Origin: an uncultured Bacteroides sp.
GTDB taxonomy: Bacteria; Bacteroidota; Bacteroidia; Bacteroidales; Bacteroidaceae
Direction: 5' to 3'
Assembly (NCBI GenBank): GCA_959606905.1
Contig: CAUHML010000005.1
Coordinates: 1 to 64,000 of the forward strand
Length of the DNA stretch: 64,000 nt
Shown: one piece after another, positions 1 through 8,862 of the stretch
How positions within the stretch are numbered: position 1 is the stretch's first letter
Layout of the letters: the number at the start of each line of letters is the position of its first letter
Position numbers and translations under genes: made by a program
The notes under the pieces: generated by a model
The model's input: only the letters and a program-made list of their open reading frames with translations
Told to the model about the DNA's origin: nothing
Database searches by the model: none

Positions 1-17
1 GCTATAAACTTAAGCAA

Positions 18-56
18 AAAAAAAGATAAAACAAATTATTTGCTTATCTTTTTTTT
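18..56 (-). terminator. Bidirectional terminator after the bat operon
   Basis: An A-run plus AAGATAA at 23-29 pairs with TTATCTT plus a T-run at 44-50 and beyond. It lies about 30 bases past the batE stop and reads as a hairpin followed by a U-run on the minus strand. The symmetric A/T flanks would also let it work from the other side. Confidence 0.7.
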
Positions 57-84
57 CAAAATTGATAAAATCTATTAATGCCTT

Positions 85-918
85 TTATATCACTTCAATA
101 GCAGAAGCTGGGACCCATCCTACTTTTCCATCTTCTAAGTGAATTTCTTTCCATTCTTTCATAGAATTGTCTTTGACGTTTACCTTTCTTCCTTCATGAA
201 GAATAAATAAACTAGTACCACTTTCACTTGGAGTACTTCGCACTGTGACACTCGGATTCATAACTATCGCTTCGTTACGGTTTACCAAATTTTCTTTTTG
301 TTGTGAAGCAAAAAGATTAGAGCATACTGTGATTATTAAAAAGATAATCCCTGAAATGAAGCCTATCTTTTTCCACATAATCTGTTTTGAAAATATAAAG
401 AAGTAGAGAGATACTATCAGTAGAATGAAAGAAACAATTCCCCATGTGGCCCATGCATCTACACTCATACAATTAATCAAAGACTTAGTCCATGAGATAA
501 AAAAGACTTCAGGAGTAGGTTCTACTTTATCTATTGTTTTGGCACGTGCTACTTCGAGATTAGCACGGATGTCGCTATTTCCCGGTTGCAAAAGCAAGGC
601 ACGTTCGTAATTAAGAACCGCCTTTGCTATTTCACCTATTTTATAATAACTATTTCCGAGGTTATAATAAACTTCAGATGCTTCTCCATTCTTTAGTAAT
701 GCTTCGTATATTTGAATGGCAGCCGCATAATCTTCTTTTATATATGCGGAATCTCCTTTAGTTTTTGTCACATCTTCCAATTTGTTATCAAGAAGTGTAT
801 GTGTATCGACATGGATAGAATCAGCTTCGTTTATTTGTCTGGGTTCAATGCTCAGTGAATCTTGCGCGAAGCAAGTTACCGACATTGATAAGAATATAAA
901 AAATAATATTTTTTTCAT
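85..918 (-). CDS. batE: BatE-like TPR and SH3-domain membrane protein
   Basis: This 277-residue protein ends the aerotolerance (Bat) operon. Residues 1-19 are a signal peptide ending in CFAQ. Residues about 50-115 form TPR repeats of the type YYNLGNSYYKIGEIAKAVLNYERAL. Two membrane segments follow at about 156-178 and 184-204, and the last 60 residues form a bacterial SH3-like domain ending in GWVPASAIEVI. The order signal, TPR, two membrane helices, SH3 is that of BatE in Bacteroidota. It lies 18 bases after batD on the same strand and just before a terminator. TPR and SH3 domains suggest a scaffold at the inner membrane/periplasm; the biochemical role is not established. Confidence 0.85.
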   Translation of the reverse strand: MKKILFFIFLSMSVTCFAQDSLSIEPRQINEADSIHVDTHTLLDNKLEDVTKTKGDSAYIKEDYAAAIQIYEALLKNGEASEVYYNLGNSYYKIGEIAKAVLNYERALLLQPGNSDIRANLEVARAKTIDKVEPTPEVFFISWTKSLINCMSVDAWATWGIVSFILLIVSLYFFIFSKQIMWKKIGFISGIIFLIITVCSNLFASQQKENLVNRNEAIVMNPSVTVRSTPSESGTSLFILHEGRKVNVKDNSMKEWKEIHLEDGKVGWVPASAIEVI

Positions 919-936
919 GACACAATCTCTTCTAGG

Positions 937-2769
937 TTAATGTTTTATTGAATTCTCCATTTTGCTTATCACTTCTATTGAAGATGAATAAACTTTATCC
1001 ATTGCCTGATTTTCATCTCCCGGAGCAAAACGGGCAAATTCACAGTCATTCAATGCATTCAGAAATTCCTTAATTAGCTCTTCACTCACTCCATGATTTC
1101 TCAATTTTTCCTCAATATTATCTTTAGACAAACGGGATACCGGAATATTCAGTTTATCACTGATATAGCCCCACAATGCTTTCAAAACTTCATCATAGAA
1201 AGCATCTTTCTTATTTTCAGAAAGCAGTTTACCAGCCAGCTTCATACGTTTTATTGCTACTTTATTAGCCTTCTTCGTTCTCATCTTCGCTACATTGGCA
1301 TTCTCTGCTGCTTGTTTGCGATAAATTATAAAGAAAAGAATAAAGGCAAGAGCCGGAATAATATAGAATAGCCAGTACGACATTGAACCATAGAAGAAGC
1401 TTCCTTTAGGTTGAAAAGTCACTTCGTTTTGTTTAATATAGCGAATATCTTCACCCAAGACTTTCAAATCCTCCTTATTGGTGAAGTTAGCAATAACTTG
1501 ATCTGCATTTCCTGCACCTTTCTCTACGTTTATTACATAATCTTCTGTATTCAGAGTTTTATAAGATTTGGAACGGATATCGAAATAACTAAAAGATACA
1601 CCCGGAATTTTATATGTTCCGGCATGTCTAGGGATTGCTAAATATTCAATAACTTTATTCCCAGTAAGCCCTTCTTTTGTTAATCTCACCTGATTATCAA
1701 CTTTAGGATCGTACACTTCAAAATCATCTGGAAATTTGATTTCCGGATTGGAAATAAGTTTCAGATTACCCGTTCCGGAAATCACTAATTTAATAGTTAT
1801 TGCATCATTCGTTTTTAACTCCTTACTGTTGATAGAAGAAGAAATGTTGAACTCTCCTACTCCACCTAAGAAGTTTGTCGGTTTACCAGCCGGAAGCGGA
1901 TTAACATTGATGGCTATTTTAGGAGTTGTGATAGGCTTCTTAATCTCTATAACATTGTTTCCTCCGTTAAAAAAAGCATCAAAAGGATCGGCTGACTGTA
2001 CTGGTTTATTTACCGTCATTTGGAACTGTGCAGGCTCTATAAATAGTTTGCCCGACTGTTGTGGAAAGAGCACGAATTGGCGATAAACAGTTGTATAGTA
2101 GTTACGACCTTTATAATGCTCAGGTGTCCATCGAGCATTTGTAGTCATTTCGATTTCCTGTGAATGAAAACCCTTGAAGTCAGGTAACTTGGCATTATTA
2201 AGCTGTAAGTTAGATTCTCTGGTATATATTTTATATGTCAATACGAACGCTTCCTGCTCATAAACATTTGTCTTACTTGCAGTTGCTGTAATAAACAAAT
2301 CTTGGTTAGATACACTTGCATTCGACGAAGGCTGTATGGAAGAACTATTATCATTATTCCTCCTGCTACTATTATGATTTTGATCTTGTGGCAATACTTT
2401 TATTTTCACTGAGTTAGATATCATTTGATTACCGTCAGCTACTATTGAAGCACCAGGAACAGTAAACTCACCGGCAGTATTGGCCATCAATATATAAGTG
2501 AAAGTAATACTACTAGTAGATGATACACTACCATTCACAATCTGAGTACTACTTTGTTCTGATCGGCTTGGCCCCATTAAAACATCAAATCCTTTGATAG
2601 AAGGAGCACGAAAATCTTTTACTTTCTGTGTTGTAACCGTATACGATAGCCTAAATTGATCGCCTACCACCACCACGTCCGGAGCAGAAGCAACAAACGA
2701 CACTTTATCAGCGAAAGTTTGGGTGCTATATGCCATCAATGTCATTAATATAATAATTAGTTTTCTCAT
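937..2769 (-). CDS. batD: BatD family protein
   Basis: This 610-residue protein has a signal peptide (residues 1-20), a long periplasmic part of beta-rich domains opening with KVSFVASAPDVVVVGDQF, a Ser/Asn/Gln-rich linker near residues 128-150, one membrane helix near 470-490, and a cytoplasmic tail of about 120 residues rich in Lys and Glu. This is the layout of BatD (oxygen tolerance) proteins, which accompany paired VWA proteins. It sits 31 bases after batC and 18 bases before batE. Bat proteins were linked to aerotolerance in Bacteroides fragilis, but their mechanism is unsettled. Confidence 0.9.
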   Translation of the reverse strand: MRKLIIILMTLMAYSTQTFADKVSFVASAPDVVVVGDQFRLSYTVTTQKVKDFRAPSIKGFDVLMGPSRSEQSSTQIVNGSVSSTSSITFTYILMANTAGEFTVPGASIVADGNQMISNSVKIKVLPQDQNHNSSRRNNDNSSSIQPSSNASVSNQDLFITATASKTNVYEQEAFVLTYKIYTRESNLQLNNAKLPDFKGFHSQEIEMTTNARWTPEHYKGRNYYTTVYRQFVLFPQQSGKLFIEPAQFQMTVNKPVQSADPFDAFFNGGNNVIEIKKPITTPKIAINVNPLPAGKPTNFLGGVGEFNISSSINSKELKTNDAITIKLVISGTGNLKLISNPEIKFPDDFEVYDPKVDNQVRLTKEGLTGNKVIEYLAIPRHAGTYKIPGVSFSYFDIRSKSYKTLNTEDYVINVEKGAGNADQVIANFTNKEDLKVLGEDIRYIKQNEVTFQPKGSFFYGSMSYWLFYIIPALAFILFFIIYRKQAAENANVAKMRTKKANKVAIKRMKLAGKLLSENKKDAFYDEVLKALWGYISDKLNIPVSRLSKDNIEEKLRNHGVSEELIKEFLNALNDCEFARFAPGDENQAMDKVYSSSIEVISKMENSIKH

Positions 2770-2800
2770 TGCTTATGAAATTTATATCGTCAACTTAATA

Positions 2801-3523
2801 TTACCAGTCTTTTTCCAAACGCCCACCTTGCAACACTTTCTGTTGTTTCTTCACTTTATCCTGCACATCCTTTTCATCCTGCATCACAGAATTAAGTAAT
2901 TGTTCTGCATTCTCCTTCGACATTTGATTGTCCTTCTTTTCAGATTTTGGAGGTTGTTGCTGATCTTTCTTTTCATCCTGTTTTTGATCATTCTGTTTGT
3001 CTTTATTCTTATCTTGTTGTTGATCTTGCTTCTGTTGCTGGTCTTTGTTTTGGTCTTGATTTTGGTCCTGATTCTGCTGTTGATCTTTCAGCATTTTCTG
3101 GGCAAGTGCCAAATTATATCGAGTTTCATCGTCAGCTGGATTATTGCGTAACGACATTTTATACGCTTCTACTGCTTTTGCATAATCTTTACCAGCTTGA
3201 AAAAGAACCCCCATATTATGATAAATATGAGCCAGTTTCATTTTGTCTTTTTCGATTTTGCCGGCAGCTACATATTGTTCCATAGCATCCTGAAACTTTT
3301 GTTGCTGTGAGAGAGTATTCCCCAGATTATACATGGATACTGTCGACTTAGGGTTTACTTCTAAAGCTTTCCGATAATTCACCTCCGCATCTACAAATAC
3401 GCTGTCATTAAACAAACGGTTTCCTTTACGGATGTAGTCACGCTCTGCTTTCTGTGCCGAGACACTGGCTACCGATAGTAGAAAAATAGTGAATAAAATA
3501 TATTTACTTCTTAACATATGCAT
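2801..3523 (-). CDS. batC: BatC-like TPR protein with Gln/Asp/Lys-rich tail
   Basis: This 240-residue protein has a signal peptide (ending near SVSAQ), three TPR repeats over about residues 25-145, and then a low-complexity tract (about 148-205) of repeated Gln, Asp and Lys, such as QQNQDQNQDQNKDQQQKQDQ. The C-terminal 35 residues are charged and helical. It starts 2 bases after the batB stop, so translation is probably coupled. The annotated start reads MHMLRSK; the second Met, two codons in, is an equally good start. In the family, BatC supplies the TPR scaffold of the Bat cluster. The repetitive tract is prone to length variation. Confidence 0.85.
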   Translation of the reverse strand: MHMLRSKYILFTIFLLSVASVSAQKAERDYIRKGNRLFNDSVFVDAEVNYRKALEVNPKSTVSMYNLGNTLSQQQKFQDAMEQYVAAGKIEKDKMKLAHIYHNMGVLFQAGKDYAKAVEAYKMSLRNNPADDETRYNLALAQKMLKDQQQNQDQNQDQNKDQQQKQDQQQDKNKDKQNDQKQDEKKDQQQPPKSEKKDNQMSKENAEQLLNSVMQDEKDVQDKVKKQQKVLQGGRLEKDW

Positions 3524-3525
3524 AG

Positions 3526-4554
3526 CTATTTCTTATTAGAAAATAGGTGAACGTTTTTGAACAAAGGATTTTTACGATCTAGAATTAACAATTCTGCTAA
3601 CAATAATATTAAAATAATCCATGCAATAGCTTGAAACTGTTCGTTAAACTCTGTATACACTTTCGACTCAACATCTGATTTCGCCATTTTATTCACTTCC
3701 TGATTAATAGCTTTCTGAGCAGAGTTAGTATTATCTACTCGTACATAAATACCTTTTCCTTCTTTGGCAATTTCCTGACACATAGCTTCGTTTAAGCGTG
3801 TGACAATAACATTCCCTTCACGGTCACGACGATAATCATTTGTACCTTCTATGGGAATAGGTGCACCATCAGGCATACCCACCCCTAATACACTTACTTG
3901 AATACCTTTTTCAGCTGCAACTTTAGCAGCTTCTACAGCTCCGCCTTCATGGTTTTCACCATCTGTAATTACAACAATGGCACGTCCCACTCCTTCTTGA
4001 GGTGTAAAACTCCGTACAGCCAAATTAATAGCTTCTCCAATAGCCGTACCTTGTTTAGAAATCAATGAAGGACTAATCGACTCCAAAAACATCTTGGCAG
4101 AAATATAGTCGCTGGTAATCGGTAACTGTGTAAATGCATCTCCTGCAAATACAATCATACCGATTTTATCATTATCCAGTTCATCAACTAACCTGGAAAT
4201 TAATCTTTTAGCTTTTTCCAGACGACTTGGCTGTACGTCCTGTGCCAACATCGAATTTGAAATATCCAAAGCAATAATAACTTCTACCCCTTTACGCTTC
4301 ACTGTTTCCTGTTTGGAGCCAAACTGAGGACGTGCTAATAATACAGAGAACAAGCCGATAACAACAAATATTATCCAAAATTTTATATCCGGACGATATT
4401 TGGATACATCAGGCATCAACTGGGCCAGTAAAACCGGATCACCAAAACGTCGAATATTTTTTCTTCTCCTGTAATTGGAATACAAGTAGAAAACTGCTAA
4501 AAAAGGTAATAGCAACAATAAATATAAATATGTAGGTTCTTCAAATCGGAACAT
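3526..4554 (-). CDS. batB: BatB: membrane VWA-domain protein
   Basis: This 342-residue protein has two N-terminal membrane helices (about 8-25 and 58-78), a von Willebrand factor A domain (about 88-290) and a C-terminal membrane helix (about 310-328). The metal-binding MIDAS signature is intact: ALDISNSM near residue 95, a Thr in the ITSDYIS region, and VVITDGENHEGG further on. The pairing with a second VWA protein directly upstream and with batC/batD downstream identifies it as BatB rather than an unrelated VWA protein. It is expected to expose its VWA domain on one face of the inner membrane and bind partners through a divalent metal. Confidence 0.9.
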   Translation of the reverse strand: MFRFEEPTYLYLLLLLPFLAVFYLYSNYRRRKNIRRFGDPVLLAQLMPDVSKYRPDIKFWIIFVVIGLFSVLLARPQFGSKQETVKRKGVEVIIALDISNSMLAQDVQPSRLEKAKRLISRLVDELDNDKIGMIVFAGDAFTQLPITSDYISAKMFLESISPSLISKQGTAIGEAINLAVRSFTPQEGVGRAIVVITDGENHEGGAVEAAKVAAEKGIQVSVLGVGMPDGAPIPIEGTNDYRRDREGNVIVTRLNEAMCQEIAKEGKGIYVRVDNTNSAQKAINQEVNKMAKSDVESKVYTEFNEQFQAIAWIILILLLAELLILDRKNPLFKNVHLFSNKK

Positions 4555-4599
4555 TTTCTTCTTATTTTACGATTGACAAATAACGATTGACAAACATCC

Positions 4600-5583
4600 T
4601 TATGGAATCTTTTTGAGTATTGAGTTACGCAATAACACTTCTAATAACACACAAAGGAAAGCCGCCAATGCAAACCACTGATATTCTTCGTCCCTCTTAC
4701 TATACTCCTTTACATTCAGTTTAGTTTTTTCCAGTTTATCAATTTCCTCATATACTTCTTTTAGTTTCGAGTTACTCGTAGCCCTAAAATAGTTACCATC
4801 GGTTGTACCTGCAATCTGTGTCAACGTTTTCTCATCAATTTCCACCGGCATATTTACATATTGCACCGTATTTCCAACTGGATAGGGATAAGGTGCCATA
4901 CCATTCGTCCCCACCCCAATAGTATACACGCGAATACCAAAACTTTTGGCTATCTCAGCAGCCGTCAATGGAGAAATATCCCCTTTGTTATTAGTACCGT
5001 CTGTCAATAAAATAATCACCTTAGACTTTGCCTTACTATCTTTCAGTCGGGTTACTGCATTTGCTATTCCCATACCTACTGCTGTACCATCTTCGATAAG
5101 GCCACATTTGATATTATGAATCATATCCAATAAAACAGCATGGTCGACAGTAAGCGGACATTGAGTGAAAGTTTCACCTGCAAATAAAGTTATACCGATA
5201 TTATCGTTAGGGCGGCCGTTAATAAATTCAGCAGCTACATCCTTTGCAGCTTCCAACCGATTCGGCTTTAAATCCTCGGCTAACATACTAGTAGATACGT
5301 CAATAGCGAGCATTATATCAATCCCTTCTATTTCGCTATTCTGCCATTTATTAGTCGTTTGCGGACGTGCAAGCACTAGAATAACCAGCACTAAGGCAAT
5401 AACACGCAATAAGAATGGAACATGCAACAAATAGTTCTTATAGCTTTTAGGTGTATGTGCATATACACGAGCATCCGAAATTTGAAGAGTTGCTTCACTT
5501 TTCTTTTGCCTCAGAATATACCATACAATATAAGGTATAAGTAATAATAGCAAAAACAGATATTCAATATTGGCAAAAATCAT
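4600..5583 (-). CDS. batA: BatA: membrane VWA-domain protein
   Basis: This 327-residue paralogue of the next gene has the same design: N-terminal membrane helices (about 5-22 and 55-75), a VWA domain with MIDAS motif AIDVSTSM near residue 95 and VIILLTDGTNNKGD near 190, and a C-terminal helix near residue 305. The Thr of the second MIDAS loop is present in FTQCPLTVDH. It follows the 362-residue membrane protein by 51 bases and precedes batB by 45 bases. Both VWA proteins keep all metal-binding residues, so neither looks degenerate. Confidence 0.9.
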   Translation of the reverse strand: MIFANIEYLFLLLLLIPYIVWYILRQKKSEATLQISDARVYAHTPKSYKNYLLHVPFLLRVIALVLVILVLARPQTTNKWQNSEIEGIDIMLAIDVSTSMLAEDLKPNRLEAAKDVAAEFINGRPNDNIGITLFAGETFTQCPLTVDHAVLLDMIHNIKCGLIEDGTAVGMGIANAVTRLKDSKAKSKVIILLTDGTNNKGDISPLTAAEIAKSFGIRVYTIGVGTNGMAPYPYPVGNTVQYVNMPVEIDEKTLTQIAGTTDGNYFRATSNSKLKEVYEEIDKLEKTKLNVKEYSKRDEEYQWFALAAFLCVLLEVLLRNSILKKIP

Positions 5584-5634
5584 TTCATTTATGATTTAAC
5601 AGTTTACTATTTAGTATTCAAGCTATATATACTT

Positions 5635-6723
5635 TTAAGCAAAAAGATTATATAGCTGCATACCTATATATATAAAGGTACCTATCAATGCGGTTGACAA
5701 AATTGCGATTCCGCAAATTAACAATACTTTTGTCCGCAAAGAACGCTTCTCTATAATTGTAATTTCCGTTGGTTGCGGTTTTTGATTTTCTTCTTCAGGT
5801 TGCTTCGTTTCATTAATAAAGTCAATAGCATTGATCAGATTGGCATCATTCTCGTTCATTTGCGGATCGTGCTTCGCGAACTTCACTAGATCGGCTGTCT
5901 GGAAAAGCTCCTTCAAATCAGAAATAGCTTCTTTATCCTTCATTTCTAATAGCTTGTCAATAATCTCAGATGAAGTCATTTCAAGCGCATTGAAACCAAA
6001 ACGATCTTTTATATAGGTGCGAAGTGTATCAGTCAATTCTGTGTAATATTCCTTCGGTTGTCCTTTCTGCCATACTTTCTCATTCTTGATACGCTCTATC
6101 TCTTTCATTGCAGCCTGATGGGGCGGCAATTTAGGTTCTACCTTTATTTTGCGGATAATAGGTTTGTTATCCCGGATACGAACTATGAGATAAATCAATA
6201 GACCAAGTAAAGGCAAAGCCAAGAATGAACAGCCAATTAACCCATACCAGTCTTCCCATGCGAAAGGAGCTTTCATCACGGTTTTCTGTCCAAAAAATTG
6301 GTCTGGATGTAATGTGTCAACCGGTATTGAATATACTTTCAATGCCAAAGCTCTTGATCTATACTCTTTGCCATCTACTGTAACAGGCATTGGTGGTAGA
6401 TAATACAAAGCCGAGTCAAAAGAAGTAACAGTATACTCTTGAGTAATCATCATACGCTGACGATCGTTCAAGAACTGAGTATCCGGCTTGGCAGTTTCTA
6501 TAATTTCTACCCCTCGTACCAGTGTATCGGTATAAGCGGGAAAAACAGCCCGTTGCTTGGCATCCATAGCTACTTGTAATTGTATTTTCGCTTGTTCACC
6601 AATCAGTATCTGCAAAGAATCTATCTTTGCCTCCACTGTTACAGATTGTGCTCCTACTCTATCAATAGACAGTAAACATAACAATGCTATCAGAATAATA
6701 TTTTTATTCATCTTTGATTTCAT
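5635..6723 (-). CDS. Membrane protein of the Bat cluster, function unknown
   Basis: This 362-residue protein has an N-terminal signal sequence (cleavage probably after VGAQ), a periplasmic domain of about 125 residues, a membrane helix near 158-180, a cytoplasmic domain of about 140 residues, and a second membrane helix near 332-355. The cytoplasmic part, containing YTELTDTLRTYIKDRFG, resembles the tail of BatD, so it may be a small BatD-like partner. Its ATG overlaps the stop of the DUF58 gene (TAATG), which implies translational coupling. The position between DUF58 and batA is conserved in Bacteroidota Bat operons, but I know of no assigned activity. Confidence 0.7.
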   Translation of the reverse strand: MKSKMNKNIILIALLCLLSIDRVGAQSVTVEAKIDSLQILIGEQAKIQLQVAMDAKQRAVFPAYTDTLVRGVEIIETAKPDTQFLNDRQRMMITQEYTVTSFDSALYYLPPMPVTVDGKEYRSRALALKVYSIPVDTLHPDQFFGQKTVMKAPFAWEDWYGLIGCSFLALPLLGLLIYLIVRIRDNKPIIRKIKVEPKLPPHQAAMKEIERIKNEKVWQKGQPKEYYTELTDTLRTYIKDRFGFNALEMTSSEIIDKLLEMKDKEAISDLKELFQTADLVKFAKHDPQMNENDANLINAIDFINETKQPEEENQKPQPTEITIIEKRSLRTKVLLICGIAILSTALIGTFIYIGMQLYNLFA

Positions 6724-7592
6724 TAGTTTCGTTTGGCAAATAAATTCAACAATGCCTTTACGTAATCCTGGTCAGTTCTTACAGATACAGAGTCTACGTT
6801 ACTTTTAGTAAATGTATCATTCAATTCTGTCTGTTTTTGTATCCACCAGTCGCGATGTGCCCGACGTACAGCTTTGGAAGAAGTATCAATCCATTGCTCA
6901 TGTCCTGTTTCTGCATCTTTTATCCGCATCAATCCCACCGGAGGAAGATCACTGACTCTCCTATCATAAACCTGTAATGCTACTACATCATGTTTCCGGT
7001 TAGCAATAGTCAAAGCATTTTTGAAACTTTCCTGATCGATAAAGTCGGATAAAACAAACGCAGTACAGCGTCTTTTCATAACATTAGTCAGATATTCCAA
7101 TGCAAGACGTATATTAGTGCGATGACTTTCCGGCTGAAAATCAATCAATTCACGAATAATATATAGAATATGCTTACGTCCCTTCTTGGGAGGAATAAAC
7201 TTTTCTATCCGGTCTGAAAAGAATATCACACCGATTTTATCATTGTTTTGGATAGCAGAGAAAGCAAGAGTAGCGGCAATTTCCGTTATCATGTCTTTCT
7301 TTAATTGCTTGACCGTACCAAATTCTAAACTTCCGGAAACATCGACCATCAACATAACTGTCAGTTCGCGTTCCTCTTCAAACACTTTCACATAAGGTTT
7401 GTTGAAGCGCGCCGTCACGTTCCAGTCTATGTCACGTATGTCATCCCCAAATTGATACTCACGAACCTCCGAAAAGGACATTCCTCTACCTTTGAAAGCC
7501 GAATGATATTGGCCTGCAAAAATATTGTTAGACAATCCTCGTGTCTTGATTTCAATTTGGCGAACCTTTTTTAGTATTTCACTTGTTTCCAT
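6723..7592 (-). CDS. DUF58 / VWA-like protein of the MoxR-Bat operon
   Basis: This 289-residue soluble protein carries the DUF58 hallmark FSEVREYQFGDDIRDIDWN near residue 42, followed by a VWA-like fold with MLMVDVSGSLEFG near residue 82 and the TAFVLSDFID strand near 175. There is no signal peptide, so it is cytoplasmic. DUF58 proteins are near-universal partners of MoxR ATPases; the model is that MoxR remodels or activates VWA proteins. It lies 37 bases downstream of moxR and overlaps the next gene by one base. Confidence 0.9.
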   Translation of the reverse strand: METSEILKKVRQIEIKTRGLSNNIFAGQYHSAFKGRGMSFSEVREYQFGDDIRDIDWNVTARFNKPYVKVFEEERELTVMLMVDVSGSLEFGTVKQLKKDMITEIAATLAFSAIQNNDKIGVIFFSDRIEKFIPPKKGRKHILYIIRELIDFQPESHRTNIRLALEYLTNVMKRRCTAFVLSDFIDQESFKNALTIANRKHDVVALQVYDRRVSDLPPVGLMRIKDAETGHEQWIDTSSKAVRRAHRDWWIQKQTELNDTFTKSNVDSVSVRTDQDYVKALLNLFAKRN

Positions 7593-7629
7593 TTATAAAG
7601 TAGTTAAGTGGTAAGTAGTTAACTACCAA

Positions 7630-8625
7630 TTAAGGTACTTCAACCTTATTCAAAATCTTACTGATGATTTCGTCCGAAGTCATACTGTTTGCTTCGGCTT
7701 CGTATGTCAGTCCAATACGGTGACGGAGCACGTCATGCGCAACAGCACGTACATCCTCTGGAATCACATAACCGCGGCGTTTAATGAAAGCATACGTACG
7801 GGCAGCTAAAGCAAGATTGATAGATGCACGAGGCGAACCACCAAATCCGATCATATCTTTCAATTCTTTCAGGTCATATTTTTCCGGGAAACGAGTTGCA
7901 AATACAATATCTACGATATAGCGTTCAATCTTTTCGTCCAAATACACCTGACGAACTACTTTTCGTGCTTCGATAATTTCCTCTGCCTTCAGAATTGGCT
8001 TTATATTGAACTTTTCTCCATTTATATTCTGGCGAATAATCAACTTTTCTTCCTCTAGTTTTGGATAATCGATAACAACTTTCAGCATAAAACGGTCAAC
8101 CTGTGCTTCAGGAAGCGGATAAGTACCTTCTTGTTCGATAGGATTTTGAGTTGCCAATACAAGAAAAGGCTCCGGTAATAAGAAAGTCTCTTTACCAATA
8201 GTAACCTGACGTTCTTGCATAGCTTCCAGCAAAGCACTCTGAACCTTGGCAGGAGCACGATTTATTTCATCGGCTAATACAAAGTTTGCGAAAATCGGTC
8301 CTTTTTGTACTTTAAACGATTCATCTTTCTGACTGTAAACCATTGTACCGATAACGTCAGCAGGCAATAAGTCGGGGGTAAACTGGATACGGCTATATTT
8401 AGCGTCAATCAAAGAAGCAAGAGTTTTAATAGCCAAAGTTTTTGCCAAACCAGGCACACCTTCCAAAAGGACATGACCATCGGAGAGTAATCCGATAAGC
8501 AGTGATTCAACCAAATGTTTCTGACCAACAATGATTTGGTCCATACCTGTCGTAAGATTGGTAACGAAAGCACTTTGTCTTTCAATCCGCTCATTCAGTT
8601 CGCGGATATCAATTGATTCAGCCAT
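7630..8625 (-). CDS. moxR: MoxR-family AAA+ ATPase
   Basis: This 331-residue AAA+ ATPase has a Walker A motif (LLEGVPGLAKTLAIK, near residue 55), Walker B (VLADEINRAPAKVQSALLEAM, near 115, with the MoxR-typical DEINRA), sensor 1 (LVLATQNPIEQEGTYPLPEA) and a C-terminal lid domain. It is the first gene of the Bat operon and has its own promoter about 80 bases upstream. In the family it acts as a chaperone-like ATPase on VWA-domain partners, here DUF58, BatA and BatB. Confidence 0.93.
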   Translation of the reverse strand: MAESIDIRELNERIERQSAFVTNLTTGMDQIIVGQKHLVESLLIGLLSDGHVLLEGVPGLAKTLAIKTLASLIDAKYSRIQFTPDLLPADVIGTMVYSQKDESFKVQKGPIFANFVLADEINRAPAKVQSALLEAMQERQVTIGKETFLLPEPFLVLATQNPIEQEGTYPLPEAQVDRFMLKVVIDYPKLEEEKLIIRQNINGEKFNIKPILKAEEIIEARKVVRQVYLDEKIERYIVDIVFATRFPEKYDLKELKDMIGFGGSPRASINLALAARTYAFIKRRGYVIPEDVRAVAHDVLRHRIGLTYEAEANSMTSDEIISKILNKVEVP

Positions 8626-8706
8626 AAATACTTAATATTTTATTATTTAATTCTCATTAATTAAGGTGTAAGACTTACTAGTGTGTAAGGCTTCTAAATT
8701 CGCTCC

Positions 8707-8739
8707 CAAAAGTACGCCATATAATTAACGATTGCAACT
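8707..8739 (-). promoter_or_regulatory. Promoter of the moxR-bat operon
   Basis: On the minus strand a -7 box TACTTTTG (8707-8714) is preceded by TTG at 8735-8737 with 20 bases between. This fits the Bacteroides consensus TTTG-N19-21-TAnnTTTG well. The rest of the 237-base gap to the next gene (8626-8862) holds this promoter and one hairpin; I see no gene in it. Confidence 0.7.
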
Positions 8740-8810
8740 AATTTTTATTAAAAAACAATGCGAAATCTTTAGATTAAGGTACTTTCATACGCTTTTGTAC
8801 ATCCATAACA

Positions 8811-8850
8811 CTTCCCCCGACCAGTACAAGTAATGTATAGCCGGGGGAGT
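8811..8850 (-). terminator. GC-rich hairpin after the HU-LysM gene
   Basis: TCCCCCG at 8813-8819 pairs with CGGGGGA at 8842-8848. A TACA/TGTA pair inside the loop may extend it. It begins 14 bases past the stop of the HU-LysM gene. There is no clear U-run after it, so it may be a weak or 3'-protecting terminator. Confidence 0.45.
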
Positions 8851-8862
8851 AGATAGTTATAA

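Noticed and set aside
2905..3095. The repeat tract as a possible CRISPR array
   Set aside because: The units are short, continuous, and in frame within batC, with no spacers.
2900..3285. Leucine- and valine-rich plus-strand frames opposite batC
   Set aside because: They are the antisense of the Gln/Lys/Asp repeat tract and have no promoter or family likeness.
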